A stretch of DNA of 7,951 nucleotides, from the NCBI GenBank assembly GCA_016208805.1, contig JACQXL010000116.1, forward strand, positions 1-7,951, written 5' to 3'. This DNA is from Planctomycetota bacterium (lineage in GTDB: Bacteria; Planctomycetota; MHYJ01; JACQXL01). A program made the position numbers and the translations under genes. The notes beneath the pieces are model-generated. The model was given only the letters and a program-made list of their open reading frames with translations, did not search any database and was not told the origin of the DNA. This document shows, one piece after another, positions 1-6,007 of the stretch (position 1 is its first letter; every line of letters starts with the position of its first letter).

Positions 1-207
1 ACAGTTCTGGCAGAGCCGCAAATCCTTGACGGAATGAATAATCCGGGCCAGATGGGTACGTTCCTTTTCCGGCATCCGCAGGATATGAAAGGCCAGCCGC
101 TCGGCGCTCTTGGCTCCAATCCCGGGCAGTTTGGACAACTCGGTTATTAAAACGGATAGGCCGTCTTTTGTCCCGACACTCCGTGTCGGGATGACATTGT
201 CGTTCAT
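1..207 (-). CDS. recR: Recombination protein RecR, N-terminal part (cut by window edge)
   Basis: RecR is a cytoplasmic DNA-binding protein that acts with RecF and RecO in RecFOR recombinational repair of gaps and stalled forks. The 69 visible codons give the helix-hairpin-helix region with LSKLPGIGAKSAERLAFHIL at residues 24-43, followed by the first two cysteines of the zinc finger (C66 and C69, CQNC) exactly at the window edge. The zinc-finger remainder and the Toprim domain lie outside. The ATG at 207 is the only good start in frame. It makes the N-terminus about 10 residues longer than in typical RecR, and the extra residues (about 5-14) are encoded by a palindromic repeat. A near-consensus promoter ends a few bases upstream, so the message may be leaderless. 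The gene is divergent from the DUF58 gene. Identification is firm; the start is fairly sure. Confidence 0.93.
   Translation of the reverse strand, partial: MNDNVIPTRSVGTKDGLSVLITELSKLPGIGAKSAERLAFHILRMPEKERTHLARIIHSVKDLRLCQNC
171..191. repeat. Perfect palindrome inside the start of recR
   Basis: TCCCGACAC at 171-179 pairs with GTGTCGGGA at 183-191 around a 3-base loop, a perfect 9-bp stem. It lies in codons 6-12 of recR and encodes roughly IPTRSVG, residues absent from the usual RecR N-terminus. No T-run follows on either strand, so it is not a rho-independent terminator. It looks like a small dispersed repeat that entered the gene in frame. In the recR mRNA it would form a hairpin just after the start codon. 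Confidence 0.75.
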
Positions 208-213
208 ACCATG

Positions 214-243
214 ATAATATAGCATATTCCGCCCGGATGTCAA
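214..243 (-). promoter_or_regulatory. Sigma-70-type promoter of recR
   Basis: On the minus strand a perfect -35 box TTGACA (243-238) is followed by TATATT (221-216, 16-bp spacer) or the overlapping TATTAT (219-214, 18-bp spacer). Transcription would begin about 7 bases further on, at about 209-207, which is at or within two bases of the recR ATG at 207. The recR transcript would therefore be leaderless or nearly so. The boxes are seen directly; activity and start point are inferred. Confidence 0.7.
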
Positions 244-261
244 ATAAATCGCTCTCCGGGA

Positions 262-278
262 CGCAGATAGACACAGAT
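262..278. repeat. Remnant of a dispersed CGCAGA/GACACAGA repeat
   Basis: The stretch CGCAGATAGACACAGAT resembles CGCAGAGGACACAGAG at 7247-7262, differing by a one-base gap and two substitutions. Such short A-rich motifs are common as intergenic repeats in some environmental genomes (from memory). It lies in the gene-free region between recR and the DUF58 gene. Nothing else is recognisable between it and the MITE. Confidence 0.45.
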
Positions 279-329
279 GAACCCAGCACATAAATGTTTG
301 GGCAAGTCTGGTTAACGGTAGATGGTAAC

Positions 330-481
330 TTAACAGGCTGTCCAAAAAGTGCCACGCCATGCGTCATGGCATGGTCATTCTGAGGCGTGAGCCGAAGAAT
401 CTCTGCCGTGGAACCTGCATAAAACCGAGATTCTTCGCTTCGCTCAGAATGACAAATGGGACTTATTAGACAGCCTGTTAA
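330..481. mobile_element. MITE-like non-autonomous element, 152 bp
   Basis: Terminal inverted repeats are TTAACAGGCTGTCCAAAAAG at 330-349 and its counterpart at 462-481 (reverse complement TTAACAGGCTGTCTAATAAG), matching at 18 of 20 positions. A second inner pair of arms (374-403 and 427-453) carries the GTCATTCTGAG...GAAGAATCTC motif and its complement, so the whole element can fold into a long hairpin. It has no ORF. The terminal TTAA on each side may be part of the repeat or a TTAA target duplication. It separates recR from the DUF58 gene, leaves only 68 bp before the preferred DUF58 start, and may have displaced that operon's promoter. The parent transposase is not identifiable from the window. 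Confidence 0.75.
352..375. repeat. Small palindrome nested in the MITE, related to the 7174-7246 element
   Basis: CCACGCCATG (352-361), a 3-base centre CGT, then CATGGCATGGT (365-375). The first half equals the reverse complement of the right end of the element at 7174-7246, and the second half equals the reverse complement of its left end. It reads as a deletion derivative retaining only both tips. It lies in the left half of the MITE and is absent from the right half, so it probably entered later. Confidence 0.6.
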
Positions 482-549
482 ATATTTATGTGATGGGCGG
501 TTTAATTCTATTGAATGTAATAGTATTTTTGGTATTATCAGGTTGTCCT

Positions 550-1482
550 ATGACTACCGGAAACGATGTTTTCAACGGTAACTTCCTGCGGCGGCTGGAG
601 GCGCTGGAAGCCATTGTCAAGCGGATACTTCTGGCCGGGACAGTCGGCGAACGGGTGACCCGGCAAAAAGGCGGCCGGATAGAGTTCGCCGGCCACCGGA
701 GTTACACGCCGGGCGACGAGAGCCGCTATATTGACTGGAACGCCTTTGGCCGGACCGAGCGGCTCTATATCAAGGAATTCGCCCGCGAAGAAATCCTGCC
801 GGTTTACCTGTTGATTGATGTATCGGACTCAATGGGCGTGCCGGCCGAAAAGGAAGTGTATTTGAAACAACTGGCCGCGGCCATAGGTTATATCGGACTG
901 GCGGCAGATGCGCCGCTGAGGATATTTGCTTTCAACTCCGGCCGGCGCAACAGTTCAGCACCGCTGGCCATCAGCCGATTTCCTGATATTATCAAATCCC
1001 TGAATGATATTCCCGCCTCGGGCCGCACTGATATTGCCTCGGCACTGGTAACCCTGGAAAAGACCGCCCGCCAGAAGGGATGGTTGGTTCTGATATCTGA
1101 TTTGATGGAGCCCAGTCATTCTCCACCGGGAGGCGAGAAGGGCTGGGTGGCTATACGCCCAGAGACCAGGCAGTGCCTTTTGCGTTTTGTCAGAAAGGGA
1201 TTTACGGTTAATGTCATTCACCTGTTGTCGCCGGAGGAAGAAATGCCGTCCCTGAGCGGCATTCTGCGGTTGAAGGATTCCGAATTGGCCGAAAGCGGTT
1301 CGGAGACCCGGCCGGTAACCAAAAAGACATTATCTGATTACCGCAGTGAACTTAAGATATTTTGCGAATCGTGGCGTCACTTCTGCAATCATCATAATAT
1401 AGAATATTTTTATCTCACGACCAGAAAACCATTTGAGGAAGCGGTGCTGGCCTTGCTGAAACAGGGCGGGTTTTTGAGATAA
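550..1482 (+). CDS. DUF58 domain-containing protein with VWA metal site
   Basis: DUF58 proteins are cytoplasmic partners of MoxR-type AAA+ ATPases and membrane BatA-type VWA proteins. Their exact role is mostly unknown; chaperone-like or metal-insertion assembly is proposed. With the ATG at 550 the protein is 310 aa. The family signature (about 47-80: GGRIEFAGHRSYTPGD, then SRYIDWNAFGR) leads into a VWA-like fold with MIDAS DVSDS at 90-94, SGRTD near 161, and the LVLISD strand near 180. GTG at 490 or ATG at 493 would add 19-20 hydrophobic residues ending in a lipobox-like LSGC. That is unlike the family and has no basic n-region, so 550 is preferred; it has AGG 7 nt upstream. Residues 188-205 look like an in-frame insert containing repeat DNA. 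The next gene starts 16 nt downstream. No MoxR gene is next to it. Confidence 0.85.
   Translation: MTTGNDVFNGNFLRRLEALEAIVKRILLAGTVGERVTRQKGGRIEFAGHRSYTPGDESRYIDWNAFGRTERLYIKEFAREEILPVYLLIDVSDSMGVPAEKEVYLKQLAAAIGYIGLAADAPLRIFAFNSGRRNSSAPLAISRFPDIIKSLNDIPASGRTDIASALVTLEKTARQKGWLVLISDLMEPSHSPPGGEKGWVAIRPETRQCLLRFVRKGFTVNVIHLLSPEEEMPSLSGILRLKDSELAESGSETRPVTKKTLSDYRSELKIFCESWRHFCNHHNIEYFYLTTRKPFEEAVLALLKQGGFLR
1119..1162. repeat. Two small hairpins forming a probable in-frame insert in the DUF58 gene
   Basis: CTCC-ACCG-GGAG (1121-1132), extendable as TTCTC...GAGAA (1119-1139), is followed by CTGGGTG...CGCCCAG (1143-1149 and 1156-1162). The encoded loop, rich in Pro and Gly (SPPGGEKGWVAIRP), lies between the conserved ISDLME strand and the next helix, where family members normally have only a few residues. 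The sequence resembles CTCC/GGAG-type dispersed repeats seen in environmental bacteria (from memory). This is less certain than the other inserts. Confidence 0.45.
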
Positions 1483-1498
1483 TAGATACAGATTAAAT

Positions 1499-3250
1499 AT
1501 GGGATTAGAAAATCCATTGGCATTGCTGGGCCTGTTAATTATTCCGCTGATTATTATATTGCGCTGGCTCCAGCAGAAGCCGCTGACCGTGCTGGTGCCG
1601 AGCATCATCCTGTGGCGTAAACTTCCGCCGGCCGATATATCGCATCAAGGTCTGCAGTGGCAACGATATCTGATATTGGTAATGCAGGTGTTATCCATAA
1701 GTCTGTTGGTTACGGCCCTGGCCGGGCCGGTTTTATACCGGGTCAAGCCCGTGTCAAAGGACGTGGTTATCATACTTGATAATTCAACCAGTATGACCAC
1801 CCTGCATCATCCGGCGCAGGGCGGCGGATTAAGCCGCTGGGAAATTGTTATGGGAAAAGCCAGGGAACTCATCCAGCGCTGCGGCACGGAGGACAAGATT
1901 TCCATATTTTATCCATACGGTTCTGTAATCAGGGTTGATAAGGCGGCGGCACTGGAGACGCTTGAGCAGATGAGGCCGATGGAAATACCGTCCACGCTCG
2001 AAGAGACCGTCAGCCGGGTCGTTCCTCTCCTGAAAGACGCCAGCACCCTGGTCTATCTTTATTCGGACAGATTACCTGCTGAACAGTTGCGGGCCGCCTT
2101 TAATGCAAACTTGAATATGGTGTTGATAGGCGGGTCGTCTGACAATAAGGCCATCACCCATATCTCGGCAACCGGGAAAGACAAGGATGCCTATGATATA
2201 TTTATGTCGGTAAGAAATTATTCCACCAGCGCCGCAGAGGTCACGATTACAATATCGGTTATCAGCGGCAGTGCGGCGGCAGCGGCAATCGGAACGCAAC
2301 CGATAACTCTTGCCGCAGGCGAGATGCGGCCGGTAGTATTTCCGTCAATGCGTTTGCCGGCCGGAGCAAATATACAGGCGGAACTTAAAACAAATGATGA
2401 TATGGTCTGCGACAATAAGGTTTTCCTGGCGCCGTCTGCCGGCAAGGTATGTCTGGTCGGCCAATACAGCGAGTCTATCGCAAAGGCGCTTAAGGGAAAT
2501 CAGATAATCGTTGACCACTTTCCGGTTTTAACCACCCCGTCATATTCCGCGCTCCAGGATTATGCGCTCTGGATATTTAATAACACGGCTGTTAATGATA
2601 TCCCGAACATTCATAAGGCGGTTATAATAAATCCGTCTTCAGATTCGCCGTTATGGGGCATCGCCGGCAAGGTCTCGCCGGTGGCAGATATCGCCCAGGC
2701 CGATTCGCCGCTCCTGAAATTTACCAGTTTAAGCGATGTCAATATCAAAGAGCCGCTTAAATTCATAATCAAGGAAAAGGAATACTTTAAGCCGTTGGTA
2801 TGGACCGGAACGGATGTCCTGATGGGCGAGTGGCAAAAGGGTGACCAGCACGTAATCATTATTGGTTTTGATACGGAATGGCGCAGTTCTCAAAGCCAAA
2901 CTGATTGGGCCACACAGCCGTCGTTTCCGATTTTCTGGAAGAATTTGATAGATTATCTTTCAATCAACTCCGGGGATTACCGATATTATCATACGGGGGA
3001 ATTAATACCGGAGATATCCGACCGATTCTTTAATACAGGAATCTACCAGCATAAGAATGGCACGGTGGCAGTAAACCTGTGTGATGATAAGGCATCAGAT
3101 AATAGCGGCATAACCGAGGAAATACTCCCGACAGCCGCCTGGACGGGCGACAAGAAGATAAAAACGACGACTAATCTGGGTCTGGTATTTATAATCCCGG
3201 CATTATTATTATTGGTAGGAAGTTGGTATTTGGAACAGCATTATGCCTGA
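1499..3250 (+). CDS. BatA-type membrane protein with VWA domain
   Basis: This is a membrane-anchored VWA protein of the BatA/aerotolerance type, usually encoded beside DUF58 and MoxR genes. The 583 aa show the BatA N-terminal double-membrane region (helices at about 7-22 and 57-80, with PSIILWRKLPP between them). A VWA domain follows (about 88-215) with strand VVIILD and an intact MIDAS DNSTS at 94-98. A long central region, probably extracytoplasmic, resembles the BatA-WFA arrangement, including a strand VCLVGQ near 318 and a glutamine-amidotransferase-like fold that I can only suggest. One C-terminal membrane helix is at about 560-578. The ATG at 1499 begins exactly at the family N-terminus, although no strong Shine-Dalgarno is seen. 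It is the second gene of the unit with DUF58. Its end marks a change to more AT-rich sequence and different gene content. Confidence 0.87.
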   Translation: MGLENPLALLGLLIIPLIIILRWLQQKPLTVLVPSIILWRKLPPADISHQGLQWQRYLILVMQVLSISLLVTALAGPVLYRVKPVSKDVVIILDNSTSMTTLHHPAQGGGLSRWEIVMGKARELIQRCGTEDKISIFYPYGSVIRVDKAAALETLEQMRPMEIPSTLEETVSRVVPLLKDASTLVYLYSDRLPAEQLRAAFNANLNMVLIGGSSDNKAITHISATGKDKDAYDIFMSVRNYSTSAAEVTITISVISGSAAAAAIGTQPITLAAGEMRPVVFPSMRLPAGANIQAELKTNDDMVCDNKVFLAPSAGKVCLVGQYSESIAKALKGNQIIVDHFPVLTTPSYSALQDYALWIFNNTAVNDIPNIHKAVIINPSSDSPLWGIAGKVSPVADIAQADSPLLKFTSLSDVNIKEPLKFIIKEKEYFKPLVWTGTDVLMGEWQKGDQHVIIIGFDTEWRSSQSQTDWATQPSFPIFWKNLIDYLSINSGDYRYYHTGELIPEISDRFFNTGIYQHKNGTVAVNLCDDKASDNSGITEEILPTAAWTGDKKIKTTTNLGLVFIIPALLLLVGSWYLEQHYA

Positions 3251-3268
3251 ATATGTGACTTCAAGTTA

Positions 3269-3299
3269 TATAGTAGAAATATTAAAATAATACTATAAT
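3269..3299 (+). promoter_or_regulatory. Inverted repeat and candidate -10 box before the glycan cluster
   Basis: TATAGTA (3269-3275) and TACTATA (3291-3297) form a perfect 7-bp inverted repeat with a 15-base spacer. The right arm overlaps a perfect TATAAT (3294-3299), which would start transcription a few bases before the ATG at 3314. No convincing -35 box is present 16-18 bp upstream. The overlap of palindrome and -10 box would suit an operator, but AT-rich sequence produces such repeats easily. Confidence 0.35.
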
Positions 3300-3313
3300 G
3301 GGGCGACAAGTAT

Positions 3314-3637
3314 ATGTGTCATCGATCTTGCCTTGATTTTGTTGCAATAACCTTGTATAGAAAAGACATAGAGGGTAAAAAAATTCTTGAGGTTGGTTCA
3401 CTTGATGTTAACGGAAGTGTTCGGCCATATGTAGAATCATTCCGGCCTCAAGAATATATCGGTATTGATATTACAATGGGACCTGGCGTTGATGAAATAT
3501 GCGGTGTAGATGATATTATAGGTCGCTATGGTCGTGAAAGATTTGACGTAATTATTGCGACGGAAGTATTGGAGCATGTTCAGGATTGGAGGAAAGCAAT
3601 AAATAATTTAAAGGACGTGGTCATGCCGGGGGGATAA
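3314..3637 (+). CDS. SAM-dependent methyltransferase, N-terminal half (frameshifted)
   Basis: The 107 codons carry the Rossmann core of a class I SAM methyltransferase (Methyltransf_11 type). Motif I is ILEVGSLDVNG (24-34), the second strand with its acidic residue is YIGIDIT, and FDVIIATEVLEHV is the motif IV/post-IV segment. The frame ends at PGG followed by TAA inside what is normally strand 5 (PGG-I-I-L-I-T-T). The missing remainder is in the -1 frame directly after. Members of this family usually begin with MCH and methylate sugars or glycan ends in surface polysaccharide clusters. Read across the shift, the protein would be 223 aa, a normal length. GGGG lies about 10 nt before the ATG. 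Whether the short product alone folds is doubtful. Confidence 0.75.
   Translation: MCHRSCLDFVAITLYRKDIEGKKILEVGSLDVNGSVRPYVESFRPQEYIGIDITMGPGVDEICGVDDIIGRYGRERFDVIIATEVLEHVQDWRKAINNLKDVVMPGG
3628..3637 (+). other. G6 run and slippery heptamer at the methyltransferase frameshift
   Basis: The bases G-GGG-GGA (3628-3634) lie in the zero frame exactly as an X-XXY-YYZ slippery heptamer, followed at once by TAA (3635-3637). A -1 slip continues as ATA ATA TTA ATA and restores the conserved IILITT strand. A missing G in the run would give the same picture, so this may be a real 1-bp deletion, a phase-variable tract, a programmed frameshift, or an assembly error. No clear downstream stimulatory hairpin is visible. 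Confidence 0.6.
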
Positions 3638-3651
3638 TATTAATAACGACA

Positions 3652-3984
3652 ATGTCCAAGGGATTCGGTTACCATGGATTCCCTTTTGACTATTGGCGTT
3701 TTGAAGAAAACGACATGAGATATATATTCGCTGATTTTAGTATTGAGCAACTAATAAAAGACCCTTCATCTCCAGGTGTCTTTATCAAAGCAAGAAAACC
3801 TAAAATGCTTTCAAAGATAAACCTTTTGGATTACCCAGTATACTCGGTTGTTATGCGAAGAAAAACAAAAAATACAAGCACGGCATTTTTAAAAATATTT
3901 AACTCGTCAATAAGAATAACGAGAAGTTTTCTGCCCTTATTTATCAGGTCTGCAGTAGCAAAATATATTTATGCGAAACGATAA
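3652..3984 (+). CDS. SAM-dependent methyltransferase, C-terminal half (frameshifted)
   Basis: This is the continuation of the methyltransferase in the -1 frame; the homologous frame is already open from 3634. It has SKGFGYHGFPFDYWRF, an aromatic signature that follows strand 5 in this family and probably shapes the acceptor site. FADFSIEQL and a typical end of the catalytic domain, PGVFIKARKP, come next. The last 50 or so residues are basic and hydrophobic. The ATG at 3652 is an internal Met of the full protein, so independent translation is unlikely to give an active enzyme because the SAM site is missing. Its stop overlaps the start of the next gene by 14 nt, which suggests translational coupling and argues that ribosomes once (or still) reached this end. 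Confidence 0.72.
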   Translation: MSKGFGYHGFPFDYWRFEENDMRYIFADFSIEQLIKDPSSPGVFIKARKPKMLSKINLLDYPVYSVVMRRKTKNTSTAFLKIFNSSIRITRSFLPLFIRSAVAKYIYAKR

Positions 3985-6007
3985 CAATCTAATAACTGTT
4001 TCCATAATAACCGGCCGGTACCCGGAAAATCTGGGCCGGGCGCTAAGGTCATTGCGTCAAGCGGTCGAATCTACGCTTCTTGAGGTATATGTGATTGATA
4101 ACAAGGCCGGTTTTGACGTCAAAGAGGTCGTCCAGCGCAATTATCCGTCAGCAAATATCATTAAGAACGCAAAACCGCAGGGCTTCGGCGCAAATCATAA
4201 CCAAATCCTCAAGACCGCCACATCCCCGATAATAAGGTCGGGACTCCGCTGCGGCTCCGCAAAATATATCTTGCTTTTGAATGACGACATTGAACTTGGG
4301 TCAAAGACAATAGATTTAATGTATGCCTTTATGGAACAGCATCCGGATGTCGGGCTGAGCGGCAGCGCCCTTTACGAAGGTTTCTGGAGCGCGCCGCCCC
4401 AGACGGCCGGAGGATTGTCCGTACGGACGCCGCTATCGCCCGCGCTCAAGACCCTGATTTCCAGTTTAGTGCGTTTAATGGGTTATTACCGGTTGATTCG
4501 TAAACTCATCGGACATCAATCGCTGGCCAAACGGTTTGTTAATGAAGGCGCATCGTTAAATTATATCAGCGGTGTCTGTATGCTGATTCGCCGCGAGGCC
4601 ATCCGTAAAATCGGGCTATTTGACGAGACATTTTATATGTATCTGGAAGATGTTGACTTCGGGGCCAGGGCAATCGCGGCTGGCTGGAAGTGTTATCAGG
4701 TCCCCGGTGCAAAGGTGCTCCACCACGGCTTTTCATCCAGCCAGCCCCAAACATATCGCTGGATTGCCCGGAGCGCAATGCATTATTCAAACAAACATCA
4801 TAACCTGTTAACCAGGTCTATAACTTTCTTCCTGGCCGCCGTACTTCGGGTCGCCAGTTCTCTGGCTCTGATAAAACATATCGCGATTGAAGAAAATTCG
4901 CAAGTCGTCAAAAATATCCTGGTGATGCGTCTGGGCGGGATAGGCGATGTCGTGATGGTGACGCCGGTCCTACGTGCCCTCAAGTCAAGATTCCCCGATG
5001 CTCGGATAACCATCTTGACAGAAGAACCCGCAGCGGAAGTTATTCGCGGCGCACCTTACGTGGATGAAATACTGACTTTTAGTGAATTGTATACCTACCG
5101 TAAAAAATATTTGTTATCCCTGCCTTTATACTTAACTCACGAATACCAATTAATAAAGTTATTGTTATGCCGCAAATATGATGTTTTTATATCTTTGCAT
5201 ATTTTGTATACTTGGCAAAACATTATTCGTCCTTTAGTAATAGGATATCTAAGCCGCGCTCGAATACGAATTGGCCTGAATACAAATGGTCGGGGCTGGT
5301 TTTTAAATGTTCGTATCCCAGATCAAGCGAATCAAAATAAACATATAATAGAACGCGGGTTGGATGTAGCCAGATCCTTAGGCGCAGATATTTCAAGCCA
5401 TATGCCTGAAGTATGGATAACCGAGCAAGATAGAAACTACGGTCATGCGCTTTTTAATAAGTATTTCAATTCGGATAATAGGTTGCTAATAGGCATCCAC
5501 CCTGGGGCAAATATCTGGGATTGTGTTCGTAAAAGTTGGCCAATAGAGCATTATGCGCGACTGGCGGATATCTTGGCTGAAAAATATGGAGCACAGGTTA
5601 TTTTAACCGGCGCTAAAAGCGAAATTGAGATGGTACGCAAAATGGCGTCTCTGATGAAAATAACGCCAATTATTTTAGCCGGAATGACGACTGTAAAACA
5701 ATTATCTGCATTAATAGAGAAATTTCATCTATTTATTACTAACGATACCGGACCGATGCATATGGGCGTTGCAATGAAGACGCCGACTATTGGTATTTTT
5801 GGACCAAGCAACTGGCTGGCATTAGGCACCTATCCTCCAGAAACTAATTTTATGATGGTCCGTAAAGATATTAATTGTAAATTACCCTGTTTTAATATGA
5901 AGTGTGTGTCCCGGAAATGCTTTGAAATTATTACAGTAGAAGATGTGGCTAAAACCGTAGATACCCTTATAAATAAAGTGTATGGCAACAAATTCACTAA
6001 TACATAA
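3971..6007 (+). CDS. Bifunctional GT2-GT9 glycosyltransferase fusion
   Basis: A single 678-aa frame joins two glycosyltransferases. Residues 5-250 are a GT2 (GT-A fold, rhamnosyltransferase-like) domain: VSIITGRYPENLGRALRSL at the N-terminus, YVIDN, the nucleotide/metal site NDD at 104-106, and LFDETFYMYLEDVDFG with acidic ED at 226-227. A hydrophobic segment (283-301) may touch the membrane. After about ten linker residues, residues 312-675 are a GT9 heptosyltransferase-like (GT-B) domain with ILVMRLGGIGDVV, GIHPGAN near 515, NDTGPMH at 591-597, and a cysteine set C636, C640, C645, C650. It probably adds two successive sugars to a surface glycan in the cytoplasm. Residues 84-96 look like a repeat-derived insert. 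The GT9 part is visibly more AT-rich than the GT2 part, hinting at a mosaic origin. It overlaps both neighbours. Confidence 0.87.
   Translation: MRNDNNLITVSIITGRYPENLGRALRSLRQAVESTLLEVYVIDNKAGFDVKEVVQRNYPSANIIKNAKPQGFGANHNQILKTATSPIIRSGLRCGSAKYILLLNDDIELGSKTIDLMYAFMEQHPDVGLSGSALYEGFWSAPPQTAGGLSVRTPLSPALKTLISSLVRLMGYYRLIRKLIGHQSLAKRFVNEGASLNYISGVCMLIRREAIRKIGLFDETFYMYLEDVDFGARAIAAGWKCYQVPGAKVLHHGFSSSQPQTYRWIARSAMHYSNKHHNLLTRSITFFLAAVLRVASSLALIKHIAIEENSQVVKNILVMRLGGIGDVVMVTPVLRALKSRFPDARITILTEEPAAEVIRGAPYVDEILTFSELYTYRKKYLLSLPLYLTHEYQLIKLLLCRKYDVFISLHILYTWQNIIRPLVIGYLSRARIRIGLNTNGRGWFLNVRIPDQANQNKHIIERGLDVARSLGADISSHMPEVWITEQDRNYGHALFNKYFNSDNRLLIGIHPGANIWDCVRKSWPIEHYARLADILAEKYGAQVILTGAKSEIEMVRKMASLMKITPIILAGMTTVKQLSALIEKFHLFITNDTGPMHMGVAMKTPTIGIFGPSNWLALGTYPPETNFMMVRKDINCKLPCFNMKCVSRKCFEIITVEDVAKTVDTLINKVYGNKFTNT
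4217..4257. repeat. Palindromic repeat inserted in frame in the GT2 domain
   Basis: The segment contains CCCGA (4225-4229) paired with TCGGG (4238-4242), and then an imperfect hairpin GGA-CT-CCGC-T-GCGG-CT-CC (4241-4257). It encodes about 13 residues (TSPIIRSGLRCGS) between LKTA and AKYILLLNDD, where GT2 enzymes have a short turn. Its GC-rich palindromic character and its ACTCCG core resemble the recR repeat. It lies just before the metal/nucleotide-binding strand yet keeps the frame open. Confidence 0.55.

Noticed and set aside
330..481. CRISPR-like array or structured RNA
   Set aside because: There are inverted rather than regularly spaced direct repeats, and the terminal repeats fit a MITE better.
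490..549. Upstream GTG/ATG start of the DUF58 gene giving a lipoprotein-like N-terminus ending LSGC
   Set aside because: There is no basic n-region and no ribosome binding site, the family is cytoplasmic and starts shortly before the RRLE helix, and this stretch lies next to the MITE end.
955..1221. Minus-strand ORF of 88 aa
   Set aside because: It is the complement of the clearly coding DUF58 gene, with no recognisable domain. The same applies to the other opposite-strand frames at 1330-1608, 2072-2859, 4566-5013, 5882-6094, 6683-6865 and 7114-7413.
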